Below, piece by piece: positions 12,061 through 24,900 of a stretch of DNA of 64,000 nt. Position 1 is the stretch's first letter; every line of letters starts with the position of its first letter. This stretch comes from Antilocapra americana. Lineage: Eukaryota > Chordata > Mammalia > Artiodactyla > Antilocapridae. Made by a program: the position numbers and the translations under genes. A model generated the notes under the pieces. That model did no database searches and was not told the DNA's origin. It saw nothing but the letters and a program-made list of their open reading frames with translations. The stretch lies in assembly GCA_007570785.1 (NCBI GenBank), contig ML664152.1:1426911-1490910 (forward strand). The letters are read 5' to 3'.

Positions 12061-12763
12061 GCTGTGACACCCCTGCCTCATATTCCATGAGTCACAGAAA
12101 TGAATGAGAGAGGAAGGAGGAACCTGCTCATCAGACCGTAGCTCCCTTGCTGAGTGTGACCCAGGCCTGCCTGGGGAGGTCGGAGGGGTCTTACCCTGCC
12201 CCTGTTATGGACCCCGGTGCTGTATCTGGGTGTGTGCCCAGCAGGCCCTACCCCATCCTCTTGGCTGTCTTGGGACCGCTCCTCTGCTGTGCCTGGCACT
12301 TGGACATGCCTGGTGCTATGACATTGAGACTCCAGCCACACAGCAGAGGGGTCATGTCTGCCTTGGGCCTCTGGGGCAGAGCACAGGGGTCCTGCCTGCC
12401 CACTAGCCCACAGCGGGCGGCAGTGTGAGCACATGACTGGAGCCTGGGGTTCCTGGGGACCTGGATCTTAAATTGTATTTACTTTCAGTTACTTAGCATT
12501 TATGGCCCCCACGTGGTTCCTGCCACCATACAGAGCTACAGCCCTGGAGCCCCCAGAGGTGGTGACATCTCAGCCTGGGTGGGCCTGGCATCTTGATTGT
12601 CGTAAGCTCCAGGTTGGGGGTGCAGGGCTGGGGGCCCCCTCCTCCATGTGATGTGAGTTCTGGTTGAATGACTGGTGTGGTGGGGAGCCGGTCGCCACAG
12701 GGTTTTTGGAGGAGGTGGCCACAGTTGTCTGTTGAACCTCCCTGACTCTAGCTCCCCCTCCAG

Positions 12764-12981
12764 GTGCAACGTCCCCTCCATCTCCTGGCAGCATGGCGCT
12801 CTCTGGCCCGGAGGTGGAGAAGCAGGTGCCGACAGAGCCCCAGCCTGGCCGCGAGCAGCCGTCCTGGTGGTGCCTGGTGTGCTTCCTCTGCTTCTACGGC
12901 TTCATGGCCCAGATGCGGCCTGGGGAGAGCTTCATCACGCCTTACCTCCTGGGCCCCGACAAGAACTTCACACAGACGCAG
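12764..12981 (+). CDS. SLC19A1: SLC19A1 first coding exon (5' UTR 12764-12792, CDS 12793-12981)
   Basis: The acceptor is a pyrimidine tract ending ccctccag at 12763, followed by 29 nt of 5' UTR and ATG at 12793. It encodes residues 1-63 (phase 0 end): a cytoplasmic N-terminus, the first membrane span ([13 protein letters not shown]) and the first outer loop ending DKNFTQTQ. The exon ends in CAG at 12981 and the intron starts GCATGT, a non-canonical GC donor. The nearest GT lies 4 nt further on and would break the frame. Residue 27, the position of the common human Arg/His polymorphism, is Cys here. Confidence 0.93.
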
Positions 12982-15900
12982 GCATGTTGGGCGCGCATGC
13001 TGATGGGATGGGCCACAGCACGGGGGCTGCATGGCTGCAGGTGCTGGCAGCCACCAGGTCCCCATGGGGTGGTGGCAGGTCTGGTGGAGGGGTCGTGCCC
13101 GCCGTGGGCCTCTGGGGCAGAGCCCAGGGGCCCCACCTGCCTGCCCATCCACCAGTGGAGCCCTTGCTTCCAGCAGAGGCCTGTTTGGGGAGAGGGATTA
13201 CAGAAGGAATTTGCCTTTTGCTCAGCAACAAGGACAAAGGATCTCATTAGAACCCGACTAATAAGCTTATACCCCATGGGAGTCGAGTTAGACACAGAGT
13301 AAAAGCAGCAGCAGACCATGTCCCTACCAGTTTCCATCTCCATAAAATAAAGCAAATCAAGAGGACTCAGAGACCATTGCTTGATGAAGCGCATGGTCAG
13401 GGTCTGTTCACCACCCCTGCTCGTCCTGCCTTAGGATCACCTGCCACTCCAGAGCCTGACCCCAACCCTGTCTGTCCCCTGCAGGGTGACCCTGGCCTCC
13501 ACACCCCCTGCCGTTGGTGCTGGACCCCACTGGGTCCCATGGGGACTTCCCATGTCATTTCTTCAGGGAGCTCCTGCCTCTCCCTGGTCCAGGGCTTGGC
13601 CCCCACCCCTCAGTGACCCCAGGATTAAGCCACATTGAATCACCATGCACATGGCCTGCCCTCAAAGTAGCCCTCTTGGAAAACAGACACACCCGTGTGC
13701 CCTGGTGTCACACACGGGCTCAAAGCCATGTGTGTGTGTTGGCTCTAACCTCATGGCCAGAGGGGTGACTTCCCAGGTGAGTCTGGGGTGGGGGCCTGCC
13801 TCCTTCTAGCAGTGGGTGTGGCACGTCCCTCATTCCCTGACTGGCCGTTCTCCGGACACCACTCTGTCCGCAAGGGCCCGTCATCCGCTGCCAAGATGAC
13901 TTAGGAGTGAGCCCCCGTGGGACGCGCTATTAAAATAACTATAAGGAAACCTCTGTAGTAAACTCCCACTTGCCTGCCTTCTCAGGTCACAAGTTAGCTA
14001 TTATATAGTAGGTTCTTAGTAGAAATTAAGCCGCCCACCAGGCTTTGGATGTGACCCAAGACCAGCAGAGGCCTGTTCGGGGAGAGCCCGGTGGGTCTGT
14101 GGCCACAGTCACTTCTCCCACACAGATACAGGCTGATACTGCCCCACTCGCACTGAGGGCCTCAAGCCACCGAGAACCCCTCCCCAGCCTTGCTCCAGGG
14201 GTCTCTCAGGTCTCCAGCTCATCCCGTCCCCCAGGGGAAACGCTGCTGCAGTCGCTTCCGCCCTCTGCAGGGCGAGGCCAGGCCCTGACTCCGTTTCATC
14301 AGCACCCACCAGGTGCTGTTGAGTTTGTGCCCATCTGATAGAAGAAGGGCTTGCTGCTGGGCTTGGATTTCCTTGATTTCTGCTGTGGCATCTCGTGTTC
14401 CTGGCTGTCCCCAAGCCTGGCCTTGCCAGCTTCTCCCTCTGCAGGCGTCTGCCTTCTTGTGCCTGGTGGGCTTCTGGTACTGGGGGGCCTGGTGTCTCCT
14501 GTCCACCATTCCTCCCTGCTTGCCGTGAACTCTGGGCTGCAGTTTTCACCATGAACTCAGCCCCGTTCTTCGTTCTTCCCGGTTTATGCTGAGTGTTGGC
14601 CTGCACCCCACCTCCCCACGCTTTGATTCATGAAGCACTTCCTGGCGGGTACGAGGTTTGCTTTGCACCTTGGGGCCTGTGATTCCTCTGCACCTGAGCT
14701 CCCTGGGTTGGGTCCTGCAGCCCCCACCCCACCTCCATGATGACCCTGGCCCAGGACGTTTTACACAGTAGTCCTTGCTGGCCTGCGGCTGACCCTGCCT
14801 GTCACTGGTATGACAGCCCCTGTCCTGCCCTCGCTCCCTGCGCCCCTCTGGGTGTAGCCAGGTGTAGGCTGTTGACGCCACTCCTCTTGGAATTCGGTCG
14901 CCCGTGGCCTGGCCCCTCCTGCGCCCCTCGTCCCATGGTCCTCAGAGCCTGTAGCGTCCCGTCCTTGTCCTGGCTCCAAGGGGCCCCGGCTCAGCCTCCT
15001 GTTGGCTGCCCTGAGGCCACCTGGATCCTGGTGTGGGCATGGCTTCCTCGTCCTACCTGTTAGTTGGAATCTAGCCTGTCCACACCGAGGTGCTGGGAAC
15101 GTGGCGCAGCAACACTGGCTGGGCCAGGATGAGGTGGCCCTCATGCCACCTGCCAAAAGGGACTCTGTGAGTGCTATACTCCCCACAGTTCCCAAGTATG
15201 ATGTGGCTCAGGCCCCCTGGCCTGCATGCCTGCCCAGCTGGAGAAAGCGGACCTGGGGCATGGGCAGCAGTGAAGGGACAAGAAAGAAGGGCTGGCCTCC
15301 CGCAGTTCTGACCCCATGGCCCCGCAGCTGTGCAAGCTGCCTGCCAAGAGGGCTTGACCACTAACTGCGGGGTTGCTTGGTGTTCCCAGAATTTTCCGTA
15401 AACAAGGCTCTGACCCTGCAGCCGGCCCCCAGTGGCTCTGGGACCAGCACTGATTTTTCAGCGCCCCTGAGAACAGACTTGCACCAAGACTGCCTTGGAC
15501 TGTCCCGAGGCTCTAGTGCTCAGTCCTGGGTGGCTTCCAGTGGGCAGGGGAGCCCTGGAGGCAGTGGGTGTGTGGCCAGCTTGGGGTCCTGAGCACAGAC
15601 TGAGAAGCAGTGCCCAGGCCTGGTCAGTTAGGCTGCAAGCTCTGGGTGGACAGACATGATGGCTGCAGAAAACCATGGGTGAGCCTCCAGGAAGCAGTGG
15701 GCTCAGCTGGGCCCCCACTGACCCAGGCTTGGCTCTGGGTCCTTGGTGCATCTGTGAAGTGGGCCTTGGTGTTAGCAGTGGTCAGGTGCAGTCAGGATTA
15801 GCCCCCTGAGTCGGGTGGGAAACAAGGAGGCGAAGCCTCTGAGAGCCCAACAAGGCCAGAGACTCACCTGTTGCTGCCCCTGGCTGATATGGGCCTTGGC

Positions 15901-18900
15901 TAGGCCCTGAGAGGGTCAGTTGGGGTCAGGTAGAGCTCCTGGGAGGGTCAGGTGGGGTCTTTTAGATTCCTGTAGGAAACCACCTGGTAAAAACCCAGCT
16001 GGGCCTCAGGAGAGGCTCCGAGCACAGGCTGCCTCCCTTGTGCATCCCCCAGGAAGGGGCTGAGGCCAAAGACTTAGGTCTCTCAAAAGCTGGGACCTCT
16101 TCCTGGGAGCCAGGCCAAGGGTGGCCCTTCCTGGGCAGTGGGAGGACATCTGGCTCGCATCCCAAGGGGGTCTGTGGCTGTGGCCTTGCCCTGTGTGCCC
16201 AGGAGGGAGTGTCCTGCTGGGCAGCCCTGTCTGAGTGGAGAGCTGAATGGCCAAGGCCATGGACAGCTCCCTTAGTGAAGCTGGGAGTCCTGGCTCCCAT
16301 GGAGGCAGCTCCTAGTCCTGCCTGACAGGTGTGGGTGAGGGCCCAGCTTTGCTCTCCTGTGTGGCTGGTGCAAGGGTGGCTGCAGTGTCCCCTGTGCCCT
16401 GGGACTGAGTGAGCCCGGCCACTGAAGGCCTTCCTTGGCTGCTGTCAAGAGTGTAGATCAGTCACAGCTCTGTTTTCTATATCATTAGATTTAAGGTGAA
16501 ATCCTATCATGTTATTTCATTAGAGACAAGCCTGGATCAACGTGGCTTAGCATGTAGTTTACTGGTTATCTTCAGCATACTTCCTAGCGCTCTGCAGGTA
16601 TTGATACCAAGCTGCTTCCTGAGGAGCACGCCCTTGGGGAAGGGATCAGAGTGGAACATGTTTGGGGGTCTGGTTGTGCTTCTCTCTGTTTCGGCAGATG
16701 CCCTGGACAGCCTCAGGGCTGCACTTGTTTGGAGGACAGTACTCGCCATGTAGTCCTGGTGGGGCACTGTGGTAAAGGGGCACAGGAGACGTGGTGACTT
16801 GGGGGTGCACAGGGTCCGTGTGGGGCTCCCAGGTGCTAGGCGCAGCCCAGCAGACATGACGGGCGCCCAGAGCAGCAGGGGCCGTGCTCTTGGCTGGGGA
16901 TCACGCGTGTGCTGTCCCGCAGGTCACCAACGAGATCACGCCGGTGCTGTCCTACTCGTATCTGGCCGTGCTGGTGCCCACCTTCTTGCTGACCGACTAC
17001 CTCCGCTACAAGCCAGTGCTGCTGCTGCAGGGCCTGAGCTACGTGTCTGTGTGGCTCCTGCTGCTGTTTGGCTCGACCGTGTTGCACATGCAGTTCATGG
17101 AGTTCTTCTTCAGCATCACCATGGCTGCCCGCATCGCCTATTCCTCCTACATCTTCTCGCTGGTGCCCCCTGCCCGCTACCAGCGCATGGCCAGCTACTC
17201 GCGGGCCGCGGTGCTGCTGGGCGTCTTCACCAGCTCGGTGCTGGGCCAGCTGCTGGTCACCAAGGGCAGGGTCCCCTTCTGCACGCTCAACTACATCTCG
17301 CTGGCCTTCCTCACCTTCAGCCTGGTGCTGGCCCTCTTCCTGAAGCGCCCCAAGCGCAGCCTCTTCTTCAACCGCGGAGCACCGGTGTGTGCGGGGGCCG
17401 CGCCCTCCGAGCTGGACCAGATGAACCCGGCGCAGGCCGCGGGCGGGAAGCCGGGCTGGCCCCCGGCCGCCTGGCGGGACTCGACGTTCGTGCGCATGCT
17501 CGGAGAGCTGGGCCGCGCGGTACAGCTGCCGCAGCTGCGCCTCTGGTCTCTCTGGTGGGTCTTCAACTCTGCCGGCTACTACCTGATCGTCTACTACGTG
17601 CACATCCTGTGGAATGTGGTCCACCCCACCACGGACACCACCAGGGTCTACAACGGCGGTGTGGACGCCGCCTCTACGCTGCTAGGTACGCCCTGCGCTG
17701 TGGGGCAGCGACCGTGACGCCCGGGATGGCCGTGACGCGACTTGTCTCCCCAGGTGCCCTCACCTCCTTCGGCGCGGGCTTCGTGAAGATCCGCTGGGTG
17801 CTCTGGGCCAGGCTGGTCATCGCGGTGGTGACAGTGCTGCAGGCGGGGCTGGTGTTCCTCATGTACAAGACCGACGACATTTGGTTGTGCTACGCGGCCT
17901 TCGTGCTCTTCCGTGGCTCCTACCAGTTCCTGGTGCCCATCGCCACGTGAGTTGGGCTGGGACTGGCAGGTGGCCTGAGGAACTGGAGGGGAGGTGGGTG
18001 GCTGAGGGCCGTGGATGGTATGTAGCAGAAGGTTTCCTTCCAGAAGGTTCCATGGGGAGCAGCAGCGTATGTACTGCTCATGTTGGAGCGTGAGCCCCAG
18101 GTGCCTTTATCCAGGAGCCCCCTTGCCCATGGCATGCCCTGTCCCAGCTGCCAGGACCCTAAGGCTGGACGAGGAGTCTGGCCTATGTGGGCATCCCCTG
18201 TGCTCCCCTCTTGAGCCTCTAGTGTACACACAGAATGGACCTCTGCAGTCCTGCCTCCCGGCCCTGAGGTCCTGTCATGGGTGGCTCTGAGGACGTTCCC
18301 ATCTTCTCCTGCTCTGGGCGGGGTGACTCACGGTAGTAACTGGGTGACCCAGCTGGGCTTCTGCCCAAGGAGACCTACCCTGATGCCCTTGTATTCCTCA
18401 CACCCCTGGTGACGCTCCTGCACCCACCCGGGGATGTCCCAAGAGCTGCCTGCCGAGCCACTGAGCCTTCCAGAACGTTCCCCAGCCACGTCCTGTTGGG
18501 TCTGGCTCCTGACCCCTCAGTGTACCCTCTGAACCAGACCTCTCACACTGTGTGTTCACCCCAGACACACATGTTCACACTGTGTATGTGACACACAACA
18601 CATACTCAACATCTGTACCCGGCAGGTGGCTTGTCACTGTCCTCAGCTGTTGGGCTCCAGTTCCCCTCTGTGTCCCGTCTCCCCCGGGGCACCTCCGTCC
18701 TGACTGGGACCGTCCGCTCTGGTTGCACCCATGTGAGAACGTCTGCCCTGCCTTGTGTCGAGCTTGGATGGTGTCCTCAGACTCTGCCCCTCTGCAGCCC
18801 ACCCCTGCCCACGGCGTGGTGGCCTGGCTCTCTGCACCTTCTCACAGGACCCAGGTGTCCTCCTGCACGTCAGACCTGTGCTGCCCTGGTCTGTGGGAGG

Positions 18901-21900
18901 GAGCCTGGGTCAGACCCTGTCCTTTCCTTCCCTGCTCTCAGGGCCAGAGCTGCCCAGGCGCCCAGACCACACCTTGGCCCTGCTGGCATGTTTTATGCTC
19001 CGCTGCCCTCCTGCCCCTGTGGCCGTGGCCGCCTTCCCCAGCTGCCTATGGATGTGGCCCCAGGCCTGGCCTCCCACAAAAGCGCGACACCGCATCCCCC
19101 GACCTGACGTGCACAGCCTGTAAGCACCCCACCTCTCCTGCCACCGTCAGCGCTGTGGAAACTCACTTCTCTCAGGACACCTAGTGTCTCGCGTGTTAAT
19201 TGTAACAGCATGGGTGTTTGTAGCAGAAAGATCAAGTACGATGCAGAGAAGGTCAAATGTGAGACACAAAGGTGAGAAGGAGACAGCAGACCCCCAGCCC
19301 CCGTGGCTGACGTGTGGGTCTCAGGCTGCTGGGATCACTTCCCCCGCCTCATAAGCCCGAGGCTCCGTGTCCAGAGGGCATTGTTTTTGGTCTTCCTAGT
19401 GACAAGGCTGCCAGTATCTCCAGGAGATGCAGAGCTCGGAAGCCACACCTTCTCACCTACATTTTTTTTTCTGAAGTTCTGATAATGGCCTCAGGTGGTT
19501 CCAGAAGTGGGCCAGCCAGGTCAGAGTTCATGTGCTTTAGGAAAGGGTTTAAGAGATGCTGCAGACACAGACACGGCCAGTCGGGCGGGCAGCCTGCATA
19601 GCGGGGGGTAGGGGTGGCTTGTGGGCCAGTGGCCAGTTCACAGCTGAGGGCAACCCTAGGGCCAGCGGCCCTTCCGTGCTGTCCTGGCCAGTTCACCCCC
19701 GTGGGTTCTTTTCCCGCTGGGATTTCCTATTCCCCGGTCTTCCCCATGTGTGGGTGTGGTGGCAGGAACCTTTCATGTAACTGTGCTACTGTTGGCTTTA
19801 ATCCCACTCGTGGAGCTCTGGCAGCATCATCTCCACCAGTCGTACAGGTGGCGTTTTGTTCTGCCTGTACCCGTGGGGCCTGGCTGGGCTCCTGTTGCCC
19901 AGGAGTTAATCTATTGCTCGAGTTACTGTGCGCCTGTCACGAGACTGCCCACCCTGGCAATTCATGTATATCCTGTCACCCCAACCCTCCTGCACCCCCA
20001 GCAGAAGCTCCCCAGCCTTCCTCATTCTCTGTAAGGCTTCTTGGCTATTTTTGTTCACTTATTCTTCAGAACTTGAGAACATTTCCTGTCTAGTTTCTTT
20101 TAAGGCACTTTGGGGCTTTTAATTGAAAGTGTGTTCAAATGTTAATTTCTGTGTGGAGAGCTGGAAGCAGTGAGCATATTAATTCCTCTCGCTTCTTTGT
20201 TTTATGGTTCTTTTTCTAATTTACTGGCTCATTTACCGGCAAAGGACTTTAGATTCGGAATTTTCCTTGTGCCTGTCTGTGCCTGTGGCTGTGTTAACAC
20301 CCTGCTTTCAGGGGGACAGTTTTCTGAGAGCCCTGTAGTGATAACAACTTACTTTGTCCCAGGGTTTCCAGGAGACTGTCGCCCAGGGTGGTGGGCAGCC
20401 CAGACACTGCGTGGGTCTCATGGCCACCCTGCAAGCCCCCGGCCTCGGTTAACCCGTGGCTGTTCCTTGCTGCCCGAGAGCACTGCTGCCTGGGTGGGTC
20501 CTCTGCACCTGTGGGTGCGTCTCGCCCCAGCGATCTGACCTCGGCCCGCTTCCCTGTTAAGTTTTCAGATCGCGGCTTCTCTTTCTCAAGAGCTCCGTGC
20601 CCTAGTCTTCGGCATCAACACGTTCCTCGCCACTGTTCTCAAGACCATCATCACCCTCATCGTCTCCGACAAGCGGGGCCTGGGCCTCCCGGTCCGCTCT
20701 CAGGTTAGCTCCGCTTTCGGGCTCACTTCCTGGAAGAGGGATGCCTCAGGGAGGGTTGAGGGAGAAGTCCTGGCCAGGCCTCCTGGTGCTTGAGAAGCCA
20801 GCAGTGCCACCCTGTCTGGGACCCAGACCATAGACATGCTGCAGGCAAGGGTATCTCTGGCCAGACTCTCTGGACTGAGTGTGAACAGTGGGGGGAGGGT
20901 CAGAGGGCAGGGAGGCCGAGGGCCACAATCTGGCTGCCTGGTGCTAACCTGTGCAGCTCCCTTGCGGGGCTCAGGTTGGGGCTGCAAATGCTGCCCACAC
21001 TGGGCAGTGCAGTGGGCATGTGCAGTCAAGTCCATTGAGACCTCTGGGGTCCCTGAAGCCAGCCTGGGTGCCGGTCACTTCTGCAGGAGCTCTCGGGGCC
21101 CTGGGTACCTCCCACACTGGCTGAGGTCCCGGGAAGGCTGGAGGCATGGTCCTGAGCATTCCCTGTGTCCCCCTACAGTCCTTCCTGCAATGGGTCCTGC
21201 TCCTGGGACAGCTCTCTGTGGTGGCAGATGAGAGCGGAGCTCCAGGTTGATTGACCTTGGTGCCTTGTCAGCCCCTTTCCCAGCCCCTCCCTCCATCCAG
21301 TCATCAGTCTCCCAAGAAGAACATGAGACCCGGGACACACTCAGGCTGGACTCCTGGTGCCTTGGCCAGGGCAGAACCTCTGAGCAATCTGGAACTAGCC
21401 AGAGGATAGGCCTGTGGGAGGGTTGTCACAGGGCTCCTTGGGGACCATGCAGCCTCTACCTGCTGGGAGCTGGGCCTCCCTGGGGCGTGGTCGGCTCTGT
21501 GGAGAAGTCTAGCCCTCTGTCCAAGGGTGCGGGGTCAGCCTTGCCCTGGTGACTCCCTTGTCAGAGCTGACCAGGGAGAAGGTTCCAGGCACAAGAGACC
21601 CTCTTGTTCAGAAACGATTTTTGCCTGGGGTTCAGGAAGGACATCAGAGCCTGTGGCCCTTTGTGTCCACCCAATTGGGTGGGTCTTGGCCCTTCTTCCC
21701 CAGCAGGGTCCCCCAGGTTGAACACTGGGGACTGTGGCTGAGCAGGGTGGCTGAGCTGGACTCGGGTCCACAGGGCGTGTGTGACTGCGCCTACAGCTGG
21801 GCAGGATAGGCAGTCCAGAGGCATCAGACCTCCATCCATAGATGGTGGGTTGGGCCTTCCTTCACTGGGACCCTCTGGTGAGGCTTCCCCTCTGGAGCAG

Positions 21901-24900
21901 CAGTCTCTGCAGGGAGCACCATTGCTTCCCTACTTGTTTGTGGGTCTTACTGGCAGCCGTCCACCTGGCCTGCAAGGGGCTTCTGCACCCAGGGGTGTTC
22001 CCCCTCCCTGGAACCCCAGTTGTCCCGGCTCTGGGCAGTGGGGCTTCTGAGGGGCTCCAGGCTGGGGACAGGGCTGGACTTTCCTCCCCTGTCTCAGCCT
22101 AGCCCCACCACGTGGCACTTTATGGCCTTGCCAGGTCAAACTGACATTATATTGATTTCTGTCTGGCTGCTTTAATTTCCTGGTTAAAAGGTAGCTCTGT
22201 AGGCTTGCTTGTAGTTAGAAGTTACAGATCCTGGTGGTGTCCGGCAGGAGAGTCATCCCTGCTCCTCGCACTCACTGAGGATCAGGGCACTGGGGGCCCA
22301 TCCCACTGTCATGGGTGATGAGAGTGGGGGTGGGAAACAGAGCTGGTGGTGGGGACCGGCCCAGAGCATGTGGGGAGCTGGCCTGGGGGGCTGGCTTTTG
22401 AGTTAAACAGTATTTCTGGATCACCACACACTCACTCATGGGATAACAGGTAATGCAGAGACACATACCCAGCCTCCCCACTGGCCACATCCTACAGTTC
22501 TGGGGTGCAGGCACTAGGGGGATGTGGACCCCACAGTCGAGATGGGAGCATGCCTGCCCACCCCCTGCGGCCACGCTGGGCCCCATCCCACCTCCGCCCC
22601 AACCCCAGCAGCCCTGGTTTGCCCCCATTTCTGTAGTGTTGTCATCTCGAGAGTGCCCTTACGTGGAACCCTGTGAGTCAGGATTGACTTTTAACCACTT
22701 GTCCCAGCTCCTAGAGACACATAGTTACTCCCATCGGGTCCTGTGCTATGTGGGTTCCCTGGTGACTGGACCTAGGCTCTTACCTGCTTATCGCCAGGAG
22801 CCCCAGCTTGGTCCAGTTGGGGGCTGCTCTGAACATTGGTGTATTGCATTTTGTGTGAACCTGGATTTCTGTTTCTCTGGATAAATGCCCTGAAGTGCAG
22901 TCATTGAGTTCTGCGGTGGCTGCCAAACTGTTCTGCACCGTTTTTTATTCTCACCGGCCATGCCTGAGGAAGCCGGTTTCTTCACGTTCTCACCAGCGTT
23001 TGATGGGGTCACATTTGTTTAGCCCTCCTGAATGGTGTGGAGAGCTGATCCCTGTGGTTTTAATTTGCATTTCCCTGATGGCTCAGACTGTAAAGAATCT
23101 GCCTGTAATGCAGGAGACCTGGGTTCGATCCCTGGGTCTGGAAGATCCCCTGGAGAAGGGAATGGCTACCTACTCCAGTATTCTTGCCTGGAAAATTCCT
23201 TGGACTGAGGAGCCTGGCAGCTACAGACCATGGGGTTGCCAGAGTCCAACACAACTGAGCACGCACACACTCACTGATGGCTGTGACGCATCTCCTCACA
23301 TGCAGCTATAGCCGCACATCCATCCTTTCTTGCCCATTTCCTGGTTGGGGCCTTTGTCTTTTTATTCTTGAGTTTGAGCATGTCTGCTTATTCTAGATAC
23401 CAGTCCTTTGTTGAACATGTGCTTTGCAGCCGTCTCCTAGTCCCCAGCAGACCATCTCATCTTCTTAATAGGGCTGTTGCAGAGTAAAAGTTTTTAATTT
23501 TGATGAGGTCTGATTCATTCCTTTGTCCTTTTGTGGATCTTAGTTTTGGTATTACATATAATAATTCTGGGCTTCCCAGGTGGCACTAGTGGTAAAGAAC
23601 CCACCTGCCAATGCAGGAGACATAAGAGATGCAGGTTCAAATCCTAGGTTGGGAAGATCCCCTGGAGAAGCAAATGGCAATCCACTCCAATATTCTTGCC
23701 TGGAGAACCCCATGGACTGAGGAACTGGAACTGCTATAGTCCATAGGGTCGCAGAGTCATACAGGACTGAAGTGAGTTAGCACAGCATACATAATAACTC
23801 TGTCTGGTCCTGGGTCCCAAAGATTTTCCCCAGCTTCTTATTAAAGTTTTATAGTTTGACACCTAGGTCTGTGACCTGTTTTGAGTTAACTTTTGTGTAA
23901 GGTGTGATATTTATGTTGTTTCATTCCTTTGTCTGTGGATGTCTAGTCGCTCCTGCACCATTTGTTGAAAGGCTGAATTGCTTTTTCACCACTGGTATGA
24001 GCCTGCTTCTGGGTTCTCTGTCTGTTCTGTTGGACTGTGTGCCCACTCTTCTTCCGCCACCACAGTGTCCTGCTTGTGTAGCTCTGTGGTAAGTTTTTAA
24101 ATTGGGTACACGGATTCCTCCAACTTTGACATTTTTTTCAGAATTGTTTTAGCTATTAGAGTTTCTTGGCCTTTCCCTCTACATTTTAGAGTAAGCTTGT
24201 CTATATCTACAAAAACTTTTGTTGTGATTTTGCTAGGAATTGTATTAAGCCTGTTTATCAGTATTGGGAGAATTGACATCTTTTACTCTGTTGAGTCTTC
24301 AACCTGTGAACATGGTATGTCTCTCTATTTACTTGGAACTTCTTTGACTTCTTTCAGCGTTTTGTAGTTTTTGACATGCATGCAAATACTGTAGTGCTGT
24401 GCATGTTTTCTTAGGTTTATTTGTAGATATTTCAGTGTTTTGTGAGCAGTTGTTATGTGATAGTTTTAGTTTTGGTGTCTGCATTAATCTGCAATGGCTG
24501 CCATAACAAAATATCACAGACTGGGCAGTTTGTGCAACAGCAATGTATTCTCTAACAATCTGGAGGCTGGAAGTGTGAGATCAAAGTGTTTGCAGGTTTG
24601 ATTCCCCCCACAGCGTCTCTCCTCACTTGGTCTTTATTCTATGTGCACCCCTGGTGTCTCTGTCTCTTGTAAGGACAGCAGTCATTATTGGATCAGAGTT
24701 CTATCCTCATAACCTCATTTAACCTTAATCACTCCTGAAAGGTCTTATCTCCAAATACAGTCATATTGGGGGGTTAGGGCTTCAGCAATGAATTTTGAAG
24801 GGAGACAGTTCAGTCCATAACAGTGTCCCAATGTTTGTTGCTAGTATAAGAAAGAAAGAAAAGAAAGTGAGTTGCTCAGTTGTGTCCGACTCTTTGCGAC

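Larger units (their letters stand above)
8421..12763 (+). other. SLC19A1: SLC19A1 5' intron region
   Basis: Between the CpG island and the first coding exon. It may hold further noncoding exons, but none can be chosen from sequence alone. It contains the 47-bp VNTR and a small AATAAA hairpin; nothing else is recognised. Confidence 0.5.
22790..24480 (-). mobile_element. LINE-1, 3' part, antisense, interrupted
   Basis: The phrase gtggttttaatttgcatttccctgatg and the following T-rich text are the complement of the L1 ORF2 3' region. Two Bov-tA SINEs sit inside (23070-23270, 23570-23785). No intact frame remains. Confidence 0.75.

Noticed and set aside
10996..12081. 361-codon open frame on the - strand with repeated Pro/His-rich peptide
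   Set aside because: It is the translation of the 47-bp VNTR and flanks. The unit is not a multiple of three, other frames on both strands are open too, and no domain is seen.
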